Part shown: positions 23,661-35,115 of the stretch, piece by piece | Numbering within the stretch: position 1 is the stretch's first letter | Layout: each line of letters begins with the position of its first letter | Position numbers and translations under genes: made by a program | Notes under the pieces: generated by a model | What the model was told of the DNA's origin: nothing | Databases searched by the model: none | Seen by the model: only the letters and a program-made list of their open reading frames with translations | Assembly (NCBI GenBank): GCA_012845835.1 | Contig: JABAKD010000030.1 | Span: 16,011,710 to 16,075,709, forward strand | Length of the DNA: 64,000 nucleotides | Direction of reading: 5' to 3' | From: Undaria pinnatifida | Taxonomy: Eukaryota; Sar; Phaeophyceae; Laminariales; Alariaceae

Positions 23661-23780
23661 ACCTCAAACGTGGTTTGGGACCTCGGATAGTGGTTTTCCT
23701 ACACTTGGAAGGGTTCGTTTCTGCTGTTTAGCTTGAGCACACACAACACACAACCCAAGCAACCTGCCACTAGCGATCCG

Positions 23781-24900
23781 ATGGGAGTAACAGGACTCAC
23801 GTCTCGACGGAAGCCGATCGCGTCGGAGCGGGTCGACCTCACCCACGGCGTGGGCACCATTGTCTACGATGGGCATGTCTGCATGCCAGCATGCATAGAC
23901 TAGATAGATAGTCTACATCGGCATCCCACGGATCAGCAGCTGTGGAATTCGCGCTCAAAGGGAATGTGACAGCTTTGGTGTTGGGCATGCTTCCTGAAAT
24001 GTTGCAATTTGAACAGGCTGGGTGGAACGTGGTAGTCGTCTTCGATGGCCCCACGCCCCCGGGCAAAAGCCCGTGCTTACACGTCTCGGTCAGGGGATCG
24101 AGCTAAGGCGGTCGAGGCATGCAGGCATCTGCAAGCCCAACGGCCGGTCAATCGAACAGAGTTGGAAGAACGCGCCACACGGGCAGCAGAGTTGACCCCG
24201 ACCACCGTCGCCAGAGTGGCAAAAATTCTAAGGCATTCGCTTCCGGCTGACTGCGTAACGGCACCCTTCGAAGAAGACTCACAGCTCAAGGTGATGGAGA
24301 ACCTCTACTCACGGTCCGAGCAGAGGTGCTTCGTACGTGCGAATTACTCTGATTTGACCGTGCACGGTGTGCGTTCTGTACTCTGGGATGTTAATATGGA
24401 GGACGGCGGCCTCTTCGGACAACATGCATCCGTCTGGCGCCCGTTTTGCAACCGCGGGGCGGAGTCTTTTCGAATTGTTCCATCCAATCCGACTTCTTAC
24501 GTCGTCTACATGGGGTGGGGACCTCTGCTATCGATGAACACGTAGCACCCGCATGGTCGACTGACGGGGAAGCTGTGATGGCCAGGCTTTGTTTTCGCGT
24601 GTTGCTGGGAACGACTATTCTAAATTCGAGGGCATCGGGCCCCTGCGCGCCGTGGACATCGCCATCCCTTCCTTGCGGAAACGCTCTCTCGACCCTCGAC
24701 GTCGCCGTTGCGTTGGCGGAGAACACATCGTCCCAAACAGAGGTTGTACTGCCACAATCGAATACCTCCATGGATTTGTTCTGCCGCGCTGTCGTGTGGG
24801 ACCCATTGACGGGAACACACAGGCACCTTTCGGGTGTTGAGTCTTCCGATGACATCTCAAGCAACAAAGGTGCGTTAAGACATACATGGGAGGATTAGGG
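23781..24900 (+). pseudogene. Exo1/FEN1-like (XPG/Rad2 family) nuclease, broken by frameshifts
   Basis: Hallmarks of the XPG/Rad2 structure-specific nucleases appear in order. The start at 23781 reads MGVTGL, the classic N-terminus of this family. About 24036 encodes VFDG, with a proline-rich PTPPGK after it (XPG_N). About 24263 encodes APFEED, the equivalent of the metal-binding APYEAD of XPG_I. About 24349 encodes SDLTVHG, where family members have EDSDL. About 24605 encodes GNDYSKFEGIGPLRA, the helix-hairpin-helix region. About 24790 encodes VWDPLTG, the conserved VFDP-like position. Order and spacing fit Exo1 better than FEN1. The pieces lie in frames starting at 23781, then about 23925, 24045, 24589 and about 24760, so at least four frame changes are needed; some could be missed introns. 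The acidic pair expected before SDL is lost. It is probably inactive in this copy. Confidence 0.7.
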
Positions 24901-25300
24901 TTAGGTTCCTGTTGCTGGCCTTTCGGCATACCCTTGGAAAATTGTCGCCTTCGTCCTTCATTTCTACTTAAAGTGTTTTTGGTGGGTGCTACGTGGGATG
25001 GTGCACCACATAAAAACTTGGGTGCTTACAGCAGTACACAGTACAGAGGCACGACCGAAGGGTGTACTGTTTGGTTACAGGAGGTAGAGGAGGTCGTTTC
25101 TGGTTTATTATTACGTTGTGCGATTTTGAAGGAAGAATTGATTGTTGTCTTGGGTATTCAAATTAGAAAGAACGAGACACGAAGTATTCGCCCTTCTCTG
25201 GTCACGCGTTCGGAGGATGTGCTGTATCGGTCTCTCACGAAATCTTGTATTTAATGCGTTCAGTCATCTTTCGTGTGCTACTCGTGCAGGGACCCTCGCG
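24901..25300 (+). other. Spacer between the nuclease and the SAP gene
   Basis: The frame of the following exon is open upstream to 25142, so its true 5' end could lie here. An acceptor-like CTCGTGCAG ends at 25289. No domain is recognised. Confidence 0.3.
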
Positions 25301-25309
25301 TCGCCCGCG

Positions 25310-27488
25310 ATGGCTTCGAAGATTGCGAGCGAGAAAATTCGTCCCAAAACGCGCGAGTCATGGGCAGAGTCAGTCGCTTCGAGCATGAACAGCCTGCCGC
25401 CTCGACGAATGCCGCCTGTCGGCGGAGGAAACGCGGGGCGGGGGGCGCCTGGTCGCGGAGGACGGGCGGAGCGGGGGGCATCTGGTCGCGGAGGAAAAGC
25501 GAGGCAGGGTACGAAACGGGGTCCTCCACTCGGAGGTGCCGAGGTAAACAACTACAGGCGAACCGGGGGGGTTGGGAACCTCCCTGGCGCTGATATGGAG
25601 TATTTCACCTGGACTATGGAGCAACTGCACGAGTTCCTATCGGTTAGTAAACCGTTGTTATGAGCCAGGTGCACCGTATTGATAGGACAGGTGTGCACCG
25701 TCTTGCGATGTTCTGCCCACGCCGTGTGCGTGGCGCAGAATTTATAATTGCATGTTTTATCGGGAGGGGGGTGGGGGGGCGCTCAACTCTGTCCGGCGTT
25801 TAGTCGCGCACGGGAACATCTGTTGCTTTCACCAACAGGACTCGCGACATCGGTAATTAGCGTCACACGTCATTGCAATCGGGGTTCTGGCAGAGGCAGC
25901 CCCTCGCAATATATATATATATATTGGTAAATCATCAATGCACGCGGAAGCCTTCAGATTACACATCACACCGCGGAGGGCCGCAACTGTGTTTAGTTTA
26001 GCCTGCGATGTGCTAGAATTTGAAGGTTTGGTTTTACCGTGGCCACGCTCTCCAATATTTTTATGCCCTGTGTTCACCACGTCCGCAACATAGATCCCGA
26101 TTCCGCCCCGCCTGTGTAGCCGTTTTTCACGGCCAAATTAGCGGTGGGAAAAGGCAGCTAAATCGCCCAACCTTGAATGTGTGCTCGTGTATACTGGCAA
26201 GGGGTGCATTCCAGGGTGATGTACTTTATCCCTTTAGGGGCCCGAAACACAACCTATACCAATATGAAGTGATCGGTACCCATAAACGGGTTTCGTGTTG
26301 TGAAGGCGTTCAGAAAAAGTTACCCGATGGCGCAACTGTACCTTTTTCAATTGAAGAAATGGGTACAACAAAAACTTCCGACTTGTACGCACGAGCACCC
26401 GGTCGTTGCTGCAGCAGCACGATAAACGAAGTTGGCCACAGTGGACAACATATGTCCGACCGTATGACGGTATGACCTGACAATAGGACCAGTGAAAAAC
26501 CCTACGGGCACCGCCCCAAAACTAAAGTTCTAAAGATATTGCGAAATCAGGTGTCGCACAGCCGCACTGTAGTGAGAGGACCGCAGATATGCGTGCAGTT
26601 GGAGTCATGTGTGCGTCTGCAGCCATCCCAACTGCGGAATATGGTATCTCGAGCTAATCAATACTTTAGTGTGAGTTCTCTAGTTGAAGATCTGTCGTAC
26701 ATCTCTGGGACAAAATGTCTCGCCAGCAATCAAGAATCCTAACTACAAATGTGGAAACCCGAACCGTGTTGTATGCATCTCCGGGTCATGACTAGACTAA
26801 CTAATTGCCAGATGAATGGCGAGTTGGCTACTTGAGTCGTGCCGACTCCCGACTCTAGAGATCAACCTCGTCCGGTCGTGTAGAGTATGCCCAACATGAG
26901 CACCACACCAGCTGCATACTCCTCCATGTTCCTCGTGAATGCGCTGCGTGTTCGATCGGTTAACGTGTCATGAGGTTATCAGAAACGGTGCACGTGCGTC
27001 GATGTCTTTTCGACACTGGTGTGTGACCCACATGTGTACAAAAAGACTCTGGAGGATCAATGAATACTCGTCTGACTAACTTCTCTGCCTGTTGCTTGGG
27101 TAATTTTTGTGCACGCCAGTCGGGACAGGCGTTTAGGTGCTTGGAGATGTCGGGCGTGAGTAAGTTCTGCAAGACGGAACTGGCTACCCTGGCGAAGACT
27201 TGCGTTGAAGCGGTGCGGCAAGCTGGCCTCGAGGGGAGCGATCTTGCCTTCCGACGCCCGGTGATGGCTGCTCCTGCGCCTCATCAACCAGGCGCGATGC
27301 CGCCGCCGGAAACAGTATGGCAGAGTTGGGAAGGCTTCGAGACAACCTGTCAGAACTTAGCGACAGCATGCATCATCATCAAGTGGCTTAGAAAAAAAAG
27401 CCTCACTCAAAGGATCGACAGGCTGTGTGCTCTACCGGGGACTTCAACTACTACTGGATCTTGGGGCCCTGAACGGCCTCGTGGGTGA
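25310..27488 (+). CDS. SAP-domain protein with RGG-type repeats, two exons
   Basis: Exon 1 (ATG 25310 to 25642) encodes a basic N-terminus, a Gly/Arg-rich stretch with repeated GRGG (25430-25510), and WTMEQLHEFLS, the first helix of a SAP motif. The donor TCG|GTTAGT follows at 25643. Exon 2 begins after ACAG at 27128 and continues in phase 0 with AFRCLEMSGVSKF and KTELATLAKTCVEA, the second SAP helix. The two exons therefore join into one uninterrupted SAP fold across a 1486-bp intron. The downstream part of exon 2 becomes low in information, and the frame stops at 27488; another donor may lie near 27486. SAP motifs bind DNA and occur in many transposon and chromatin proteins; RGG segments bind nucleic acids. 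The neighbouring nuclease and SWIM segment suggest a role in DNA handling by an element. The 3' structure is uncertain. Confidence 0.55.
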
Positions 27489-27976
27489 GCCGTGCGATGT
27501 GGGCGGCGGCGTCCTGCACTTACGATTTTTGTGAGTTACCTGGTACCCCCGGTAGGATAGTGTACCGATAACAACCGTTGTCAGTCATTTTAATGCATTT
27601 TTTTAGGGCAAGTTGCATGCATGTTTCCTAAATACGGCTGCCTCCATCCCGGTTGGTATACCGCTGTTGATGACATCTACGCGTGGTCCCACCATAGCTA
27701 ACGGTACACCAATCATCCGCCTGTGCCTACTTTCGCGTGCTGCTATCAGTGTACGGTCTCTTGGTTGTATCGTATGTACCACCGGGACTATGAATCCGAC
27801 CGCAACGTCCGCGTGCAGCTTCGTTACGAGACGCCCAACTACAGTTTTCAGAGTGGCCATTGTTGTCGATTTTGAATAGCGTACGTACATCTCAATGGAA
27901 TGGTTGGTAACATCGCATCTTCCACCCCAGAACTATTTGTACGAAAATGCAACGGCCGTTTTATCAAATGTAAGAA

Positions 27977-28580
27977 ATGCCCGCTGACGCTAAACATATC
28001 GTACCAACTTCGTCTATGCGTATGCGATGGTTACAAGGCAGCTCAACAGCAGATGATCGTATACCGATGGGATTCACAACGGAGCACGTATTATATGACC
28101 GTCCTAGTGTGCCTCGATTGCGGTATATGTTCCTGCTGCACAACCACAGGGCGACCGGGTCCATGAGAGATGTGCAGTACGAAGTCGCCGCCGCGCTGGG
28201 AGTGGAGAAGGTGGATGAAATCGACAACACCAATAACGTCGACGACTCGGAGGGAGGCGTTGAGGTCGATACATGTCGCTATGTAGCAACAAGAGTTATC
28301 CGGGCTCCTTGCACATGCCAGGCGGGGGCCGGGGGGGGGTGCCATCATATGTGTCAGTTACTTCAACTGACGCGTCTACTGCAGCTGACAGAGGTTGAGC
28401 TAGAATATTGGAATCCTAAATCACCAACGAGTGTGGCGTGCCAGTGGGGTTCTTAAAAACTGTGTGGCAGGCCGGAACAAGGAACAAAACACAATGTACT
28501 ATTTGCCGATGGACAAAATTGCGACGACTTTGAGAACCCTGAGGGATCCGAAGGACCACCAGTTCACGGGGGGTGAGGAG
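27977..28580 (+). CDS. SWIM-type zinc-finger segment, probable internal exon
   Basis: The open frame 27977-28456 ends in a clear SWIM-like zinc finger: CTCQAG, then a Gly run, then CHHM, followed by a Leu-rich helix (LLQLTRLLQLTE) and SPTSVACQW. The spacing C-x-C-x(n)-C-x-H and the trailing PTS...CQW resemble proteins that pair a SWIM finger with a YqaJ-like exonuclease, as in some large eukaryotic DNA transposons. The first ATG follows a stop directly, but an exon start further 3' is possible. After a one-base shift near 28456 another frame stays open (TMYYLPMDKIATTL) to GGTGAGGAG|GTAAAA at about 28580, a possible donor. SWIM fingers bind DNA or protein. It probably belongs to the same gene as the SAP exons, but I cannot connect all splice sites. 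Confidence 0.5.
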
Positions 28581-29290
28581 GTAAAAACGAGGTAGTGGCC
28601 TTGAGTCGGGCTGATAGATACAGCGCGCCTCCAGACTTTGGCGTGGGGGGCGAAGCAAAGAGTCTTTGACAAGGGCGGACACCACAACAGTTAGAAGGTG
28701 CAAGGCTTTTGAAGTTCGTCGACGGGCAGAGGAGGGAGAGTGAGCGTTTCAGTAGAGAGGGAGAATCGGAGAATATTTTGTCTGAAGCATGTATTGACGT
28801 TTTGCCGCCCCAAGTTCTTTGATGTGAGCGACTCGTCGTGGGTGGGTCTTGTGCAAACCCCCTTAATGGTGGAGATAGTCTTAATAACCAAATATGGGGT
28901 GTAAACATGAAAGAATACTTGATTTATCAGCCCATTGTGGGTTAAAATTAGAAAGGCCACCCGTATTACAGCAGCAGTATTTTTTCTGGCCGTACAACCA
29001 ATGATGGTACCCAGTAAAATTTAATAGAGACTAATTATCGGTTCGTTTCAGGAGTAATCCACAGCCACGGCAGCTTCTTTCGCGGGAGTTTAGAGGTTGA
29101 CTTAAGCGACCTTGTCTTTCCATGGACGTACGCATTCGGTCGGTTGGTCGGTGGGTTGCATTCGGTTTGTCTCTGCCCTGCTTTTAGCGTCTAGTTTTCT
29201 ACTTCTGTAGACTCTAGTTGACGAGCAGACATTGGGCCGTAGCCTCTACATGTGACTGAATGTTTGTTATTTCCGTACTTTGTTGGTGCA
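28581..29290. other. Probable intron or non-coding stretch
   Basis: No convincing frame or repeat is seen. It lies between the SWIM segment and the next gene-like exon. Confidence 0.3.
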
Positions 29291-30224
29291 CCCCCCACCC
29301 CAAACACCATGTTTAACAACGGAAGTTGCCTCCTCCGAATACTTCGAAGTATCTCTTTTGTGCCGTGCTGCTAATGGTGTATCAACTAGACTTAAATTGT
29401 TAGAAATGATCGAAACGCCGTCTGAAGACGTCTATTCAATCTTGTCTTCGCTCTGCTGTTGGTTCGTCAACCGGGGTTATACTAAGACCGATTGTGACAG
29501 CAAGACAGCAGCCCAACGCATGCAAGGAAGGGTATGGTTTGCACATATTGCCAGCAGAGCAATATGTGAACCTTATCTGCGGTTACTCACAGGTAAACAT
29601 TATTTTCTTATTGGAGTCAAGGTGGATATAACTTGACCGCGACACCCTTGAATAAAGTAGGGGGTGGCAGCGAAATAATATGCAAGCTGTAAACTGGCCA
29701 AACCAGCCCGAAATGCATGGAAAAAATATCGAAATACACGATGCACGAGCACATTGTTTCGGGATGGTTTTCCGCCTTTAGTTTAAAACTCGAAAGTGTA
29801 ATCTCCATAAAGAACTTAAGCGGCGAAAATTTCAGCAATACCTCGTAAGCACTACGAACCCGGCTACGTCAGAGACCTGCCGTCGTCGACTGATTCTTAC
29901 TACGATAGCCCCCCTCCAAAAAAAAAAGCGATTTTCTTCAACGAACGTTTCATGGGTGTTCGACACGAGGATCGATGGTATAAACAAAAGGTCTCCACAT
30001 ACTTTTCTTGTGTGTGTGAAGGTCTACCGAACGATGACGACGGAGTTTCAAGGGACACCGTATTTGAGGTGGTACGACCGGGAGCTGGTTTCAAAACCGC
30101 GATTTCGTTAACGAAACGTTGGGGGGGCTACCGTAGACCGGCTCCGTCCGTCGTTATACCTAGCTCATGCCGTCTGCACCCAGTCGAATCGAAACAGGTA
30201 CTCTCATGGCTTATCGAGGGTTAA
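29291..30224 (+). CDS. Candidate downstream exons of the SAP/SWIM gene
   Basis: A frame open from about 29280 reads without obvious low complexity to LLTG|GTAAAC at about 29592, which fits a donor. It contains Q...G.VWFAHIASR, which faintly recalls the Q...W...R...TAS start of YqaJ-like exonucleases; this resemblance is weak. A further frame covers 29855-29990 (YYDSPPPKKKAIFF) and 29952-30224. I cannot verify any junction. The stretch faces the minus-strand transposase at 30.5-31.4 kb, so the two would be convergent. Confidence 0.25.
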
Positions 30225-30539
30225 AGAGGCGAACGATTTGAGAAAAAAAAGGCCTCCTCGTGACCTACGCATTGGAATGATATATTTAGTGGCAGTTTGA
30301 TCGTACGAAGCACGGAGGGCGTCGAAAGCACTCCACATGTTTTTCAAGTATACGCCCCGGCCCCGTAGCAAACGGCAGGTACCCTATTAATAGTTGAACT
30401 TTAAATCACATTATTATGCATCCACCTACAGTAGGATTGCTTACTAGCTTCATAAGTGGCGAGGCGAAAACACTCGGCGTAAATTCGATGACATTCGCCC
30501 GTGCACCACGTCAAAATAGTCGACGCAGCAGTTGTGCAT

Positions 30540-31390
30540 TCACCCTTCTTTCCCCAGAGGTCGCGAACGGTGCGTGCAGCAAGTCCACGAGGGCCCCGCA
30601 AACCGTGTATCAAGGATCCACAAGATCAGACTGCTGCAAGTCGAACTCGCTACCAAGTATGCGCCACTACTTCATCGCCCCAATCGCTCGTTGTACGCGA
30701 ATGCGGAGGTTGCCGACATCTCTGGTAATGTTGACATCCTCTCTCCTGTACTGGCCCTCACCTTTGCGCTTGATGGGGGGTGCGACGTAGTGGATTTTCA
30801 CCCGCATCAACAACGGTGCTATAGTGTTAAAGCCTCTGTCTGCCATTACGTGCATGCCGTTATGAGATAGCCCCTGCTCAACCAACCTGTCGGTTACTCC
30901 CCAGACTCTTTCACCAGTTCGGCATCGGTCACACGCCTGCCGAACGCTTGAGATTTAAAGCAGATAGCACCCCCTGACGTAATGCCAATCAACACTTTGC
31001 AGGTTGCCTTCCCCTTATAATTTGAATACGTTTTCCAAGCGGTGTCCGTCTGCCACAATTTGTATATAGAGGTCTCGGTGGCATCGAGCACTATGGCCAC
31101 CTTCGACAGGCCCCTGTGTCTGAAGTTTTTGGGGGCGTAAAGCTCGACTTCGATTTCCGCCGGTAAACACACCAAACGTCGTACGTAGGAAACCACGGAA
31201 GAAATTCAGCCACGTAGAAAAAGCCCACCCCCCAGTAGACTCGCTTACGCCAAAAAGTGCAGACGTGACCCATAACGACGTAGCAGTGCGCCACAAAAAA
31301 AACGTGAAAAATAGGCCGTTCAACCCGCACAAAAGCGTCTCCTGTTGTTTTGGCCTAGTTCCATCGGGCTTTGCACCCCCCACCCTCATC
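30540..31390 (-). pseudogene. DDE_Tnp_4 (IS5/Harbinger-like) transposase remnant
   Basis: Read 5' to 3' on the minus strand. 31389-31200 carries an HTH-like stretch (FGVSEST...FSTWLNFF). 31196-30894 carries VLDATETSIYK, then TYSNYKGKATCKVLIGIT and FGRRVTDAELV, the first catalytic Asp region of DDE_Tnp_4. 30885-30667 carries MADRGF, with the second Asp, PPIKRKGEGQ, TRDVGNLRIRV and QRAIGAMK. About 30660-30540 has a C-terminal remnant with TVCGALVDLLHAPF. The pieces occupy different frames, so at least three shifts separate them. In the family the last motif normally reads ERAIG; here the catalytic Glu codon reads CAA (Gln). The transposase is therefore inactive twice over. Layout and neighbours resemble ISL2EU-type elements, known to combine a DDE_Tnp_4 transposase with a YqaJ/SWIM protein. 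Confidence 0.7.
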
Positions 31391-33180
31391 TGGGCACCGC
31401 TGTAGAAAACGAGGGTATCCGCGACTCCCCTGGCATTGATGTACTCGAATAAATCCTAAGGCCGCACAAAACGACAATGGTAGACGCAATAGAGAAGTGG
31501 AGGCGTTTGAGTCACAAAATTAAATATACCCGTCCTCAACAATAATTATCATGATCAGTGTCGGCGATGCCCACTCTGCTTTATCGAGGATCCACAACTT
31601 TTAACAGGCATGAACAAACATGAAGCCATGACAGAATTGGTCCATACCCCACCGTGGGGGGAAGGTGAACATGTGTTCAAGAAATACGATTACGAGTTTT
31701 ATACTTTTGTACAGGGTCTAAATAGACGACGATACAAGTTATACATGACCTTGGGAACCGCGACCCAGAGCGATACCTCTACTTGGAATTTTGTGCGCAA
31801 TTTGACCCGTAGACTAAGCATCCGTAAAGTGCTTCGGACACCGACGTCAAACAACAAGCACAGAACAGAACCAAGACTCACCAAATAGAGGACGAGAGCG
31901 TTGAGCAACACAACAAGGGACCTGCTGTTTTGGCGCCAAAAGTGCAACCCCTACCTACCGTGGGAAGACTCATGGTAGGGGTTCCGCAAATCGGAGCAGA
32001 GGGCAAACTAACAGAGAGCCTGCTACATACAGCAGTACAGCACCAGTTCTGAACAACACGATGGCGAGCAGGTTTACGCCGCAGCGGAGCGAGGTTCGTA
32101 GGGATGACTGATGCTGCTGCTGTTTTTGCGACTGATGCTGTTTTTACTGCTATTGCTGTGCCGCCGCCGTTAATGTTCCTGGTCGTGCATTGCCTTTTCA
32201 ACATAATCCATTCCAGCGGTACGAGTATCACGTGATTGGAGCCTGCCGACACAGGAAAATAGACGGCACCAAAAACAAACGCGAGAAAAGCCTATGTCCA
32301 AGTTGACGATAAACAGAAAGACCCCTTGTGTCTCTCGCGACTGCTTTCATCACTCGTACAGTAGCAGTATAATAGCGCCTGTACGCTCTTGCATGAAAAA
32401 CATGGATTGTACTGATGATAGCTGTGCCCGCTACCGGCGACTAACAACATCACGTGGTCGAGCGTGTAAGCTCACCTCCAAACCTGCAGGGCTATTTAGA
32501 CCGCAGATGACTCCTTGCCTCGATATCGGACAATCTGCCGATGACATCAAAATCAAGCACACTCCGTTTTGAAAGACGGCGCATCGTCAGTGGTCTTAGC
32601 GCGTTTTTTCGCCGACAGCTGCTTGACTCTATCCTGCAGATCACGAAGTTTTGATGTCAAGTCTGGCACTTTTAGCCTCCATCAATAAAGCAAAAAGGCG
32701 CTTGCACCCAGCCTCAGCTCTCAATAAGCGTGCAGGCGCATTTTTGGTGGCGCACTCCATCTGTGATTTAATCTGCGTGGGCTTTGCGTCGCGTGCGGGT
32801 CTCACGACAAGACTGCCGCATAGCTCACTCCCTTCAAGACTGGCCACGATGCTGCCGGCTGTAAAATGCACTATTATTGAAACCCTGGGGTCCTTTGCGG
32901 TGCAGGGAGCAGAGCCCCATCCAAGTCATGATAGCTATTCCTCACGGTTGTTTACTGGTACTCTCACCGCAGCTTCTCCACCGATACGCTGACAGAAGTC
33001 CAACTTACAGATGCGACGATGCTTACTGGCAGCCATGTTACGTAGCTGTGTCGGGTGTAGAGACGCCAGTGGTTTTCCGTGTCGTTGTGCGAGGTGACGC
33101 GATTCCCGCAAAAAAAATCAAATTTGAAAAGGAGGGGGTTTTTCCAATCTAGCTGATGGATGCTTGGTCACAGGATCAAT
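31391..33180 (-). other. Probable upstream part of the transposase remnant
   Basis: On the minus strand the frame 32871-32641 runs toward a leucine- and charge-rich segment, followed one frame over by LTSKLRDLQDRVKQLSAKKR at about 32660-32600. The latter is a likely coiled coil. DDE_Tnp_4 proteins often have a coiled coil between an N-terminal DNA-binding domain and the HTH, so this may be the same gene. Frames at 31610-31888 (+) and 31878-32252 (-) are unrecognised. Confidence 0.3.
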
Positions 33181-34420
33181 ATTTATCGTTTGGTCCCACA
33201 GATCGAGACGTGAGACGTGAGCGGCGCGCGTTCAGTTTTGTTTGGTCTGGCCAATCTTAATCGGACGCAGGATAGGATCAATTTGCAGCGTCCGTCACAG
33301 AGCGCTTTGATTGCCACTGCTTCTGAGTTACGACTCCGAGCGCAACCGCACAGAATGGTGCGTACCCCTGATGCGTGTGCTGCTACGCCAGCTATGACGG
33401 GGAGCTTCTCGAGCGACTCGTACATTTTTAATCGCCGTGCGATTCATTTCGAACAAGCTGTCCACCTACAAGCTCGTGCTCGTTTTGTAAGAGGAGGAGG
33501 GTCACCAATCACAGGCCAGGCCCACCGGGCACGCTCCTTGTCTAGGCTGGCCGTCGTCTCTTTCGGTAGGACTGTAACAGCTACATGTATCACCAACACC
33601 TCTGGCACACGCGTAGCATTATCTCCAGGTTTCCGTTTGCTCGTGTTATTCTTGCAGCAGCAGCAGAATTGTGTGGCAACACCTGCTGAACCCCAACTAA
33701 CTTTCACTACGCAAAGACACCAGGGTGGCAGGTCTACAGACCTTGGGGTAGCCCAGTGGCAGGTATCACGTCGTGCATCACTACTGTTGGTCGTTTCACC
33801 TTGTGCCCCTGTCGGTGAAGAGTGGTAAACCCACCGCATCCGCTGTGTCAGGATATGTCGTGCAGAGTTTCCCAAGAAAAACACAGGAATGTAGGATGTG
33901 CCGCGATTTTGAGCGTTGCCATACTATAATTAACATGGTAATCGCCTCCCCCCATGCCGCTTTTTTTTTCGAGCGAGTTTGCAAGTGGTTCATACTTGAA
34001 CTAAGCAACTTAGATTCCCTACTTTATCCCAGTGATTTTCCAATTTCACCACATGATGTAGTTGGAGTTCGAAGAAAAAAAAGCGGGCAGCGGCGAAGAA
34101 CAAGCGGAGGGCAAGCAAGCGAGCCGTCTTCGGGAGGGCGATTTCCACGCTCCCCTCTCGCCAAGGTGGGGCACCAACGCCCGTTCTTTCGCCGGCACGT
34201 CGTATTGCTGCTTTGCGGATGGGACGTGGCGCCACCACGAGGCCGCCGGGGGCCGAGTGGAGCTCGGGAGTCGCAGCTTTTTGGGGGGGGCTCCATGACC
34301 AAGATATTTCCAAAGATGAAAAAAACGTCACTCCCACGACGTTAGCAAATTTTATGTAGTAAGGATAGTCTCTATGTAAGTTGTAAGTAATTGCAATAGC
34401 CAGCAGCAGTTTCACCAGGA
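33181..34420. other. Overlapping long frames, coding strand unclear
   Basis: A 203-codon frame (33217-33828, +), a 146-codon frame (33444-33884, -) and a 190-codon frame (33773-34345, +) overlap. None has a recognisable domain. 34080-34290 is distinctly GC-rich, which by itself makes long frames likely. I would not call a gene here. Confidence 0.25.
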
Positions 34421-34539
34421 ATTCAACAATTTAGGGACCCCTCCAGCAGCCTGTTGCCGTACAGTACACAGCTCGTATTAAAGTAATATTTCTTGTGTCG
34501 TATACCGTTGGTTATATAGCACAACAAGCATATATATAC

Positions 34540-35115
34540 GCCGCTGCTGCAATTCCCAACCCCCCCCCGCCCTCCTTCCCCACCACCCGCACCATTGCCT
34601 AGACCTAGCACCAGGCGTATAGCAAGCCCTTACATCTATGCGACCTAAAGCCCTCCCCTCCCCCCCTGACATTTCCCCCCCCCTCCCCCACAAGAAGGAT
34701 TTATAGTTTCCACGCACAAATTGAGCTGCCCCACCTGTCCCTCCCCCCCCTCCCCCCCTCCCGCCCCCCTTTGGATCAAAATCAGGCCCCCACGTCCTTA
34801 CAAACTCCCCCCTCTCCTCACCGGTTATTCGACTTACAGGATTCACTTGATAAACTGATGCATTTCCTTCCACAGCCGTCAGATTTTGTCCCCCTCAGAA
34901 GCGGGTTGTATAGTTTCCGCGCACAGGCAGCCTAACATCACCCTGTTGACCATGATAGCTACACTGTAGTTGCAAGGGGAGTCGCCGACCTATATCCTCA
35001 ATGAGGACACACAACCCGTAATACGCGCGATCGGAGTATCACACACAGCTTGCAAATATGAGTTTCGACGAAAACTTCGATCTCACAGCTGGAGTGTATT
35101 TTCATTTTTTATAAT
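34540..35115 (+). repeat. Compact R1 copy, plus orientation
   Basis: C-rich tracts (34560-34570, 34675-34690, 34740-34765) separate GTATAGCAAGCCCTTACATCTATGCG, TTTATAGTTTCCACGCACAAATTGAG and the conserved 3' module (CCGGTTATTCGACTTACAGG at about 34820 to GGAGTGTATTTTCATTTTTT at about 35110). It directly precedes the satellite array. Confidence 0.8.
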
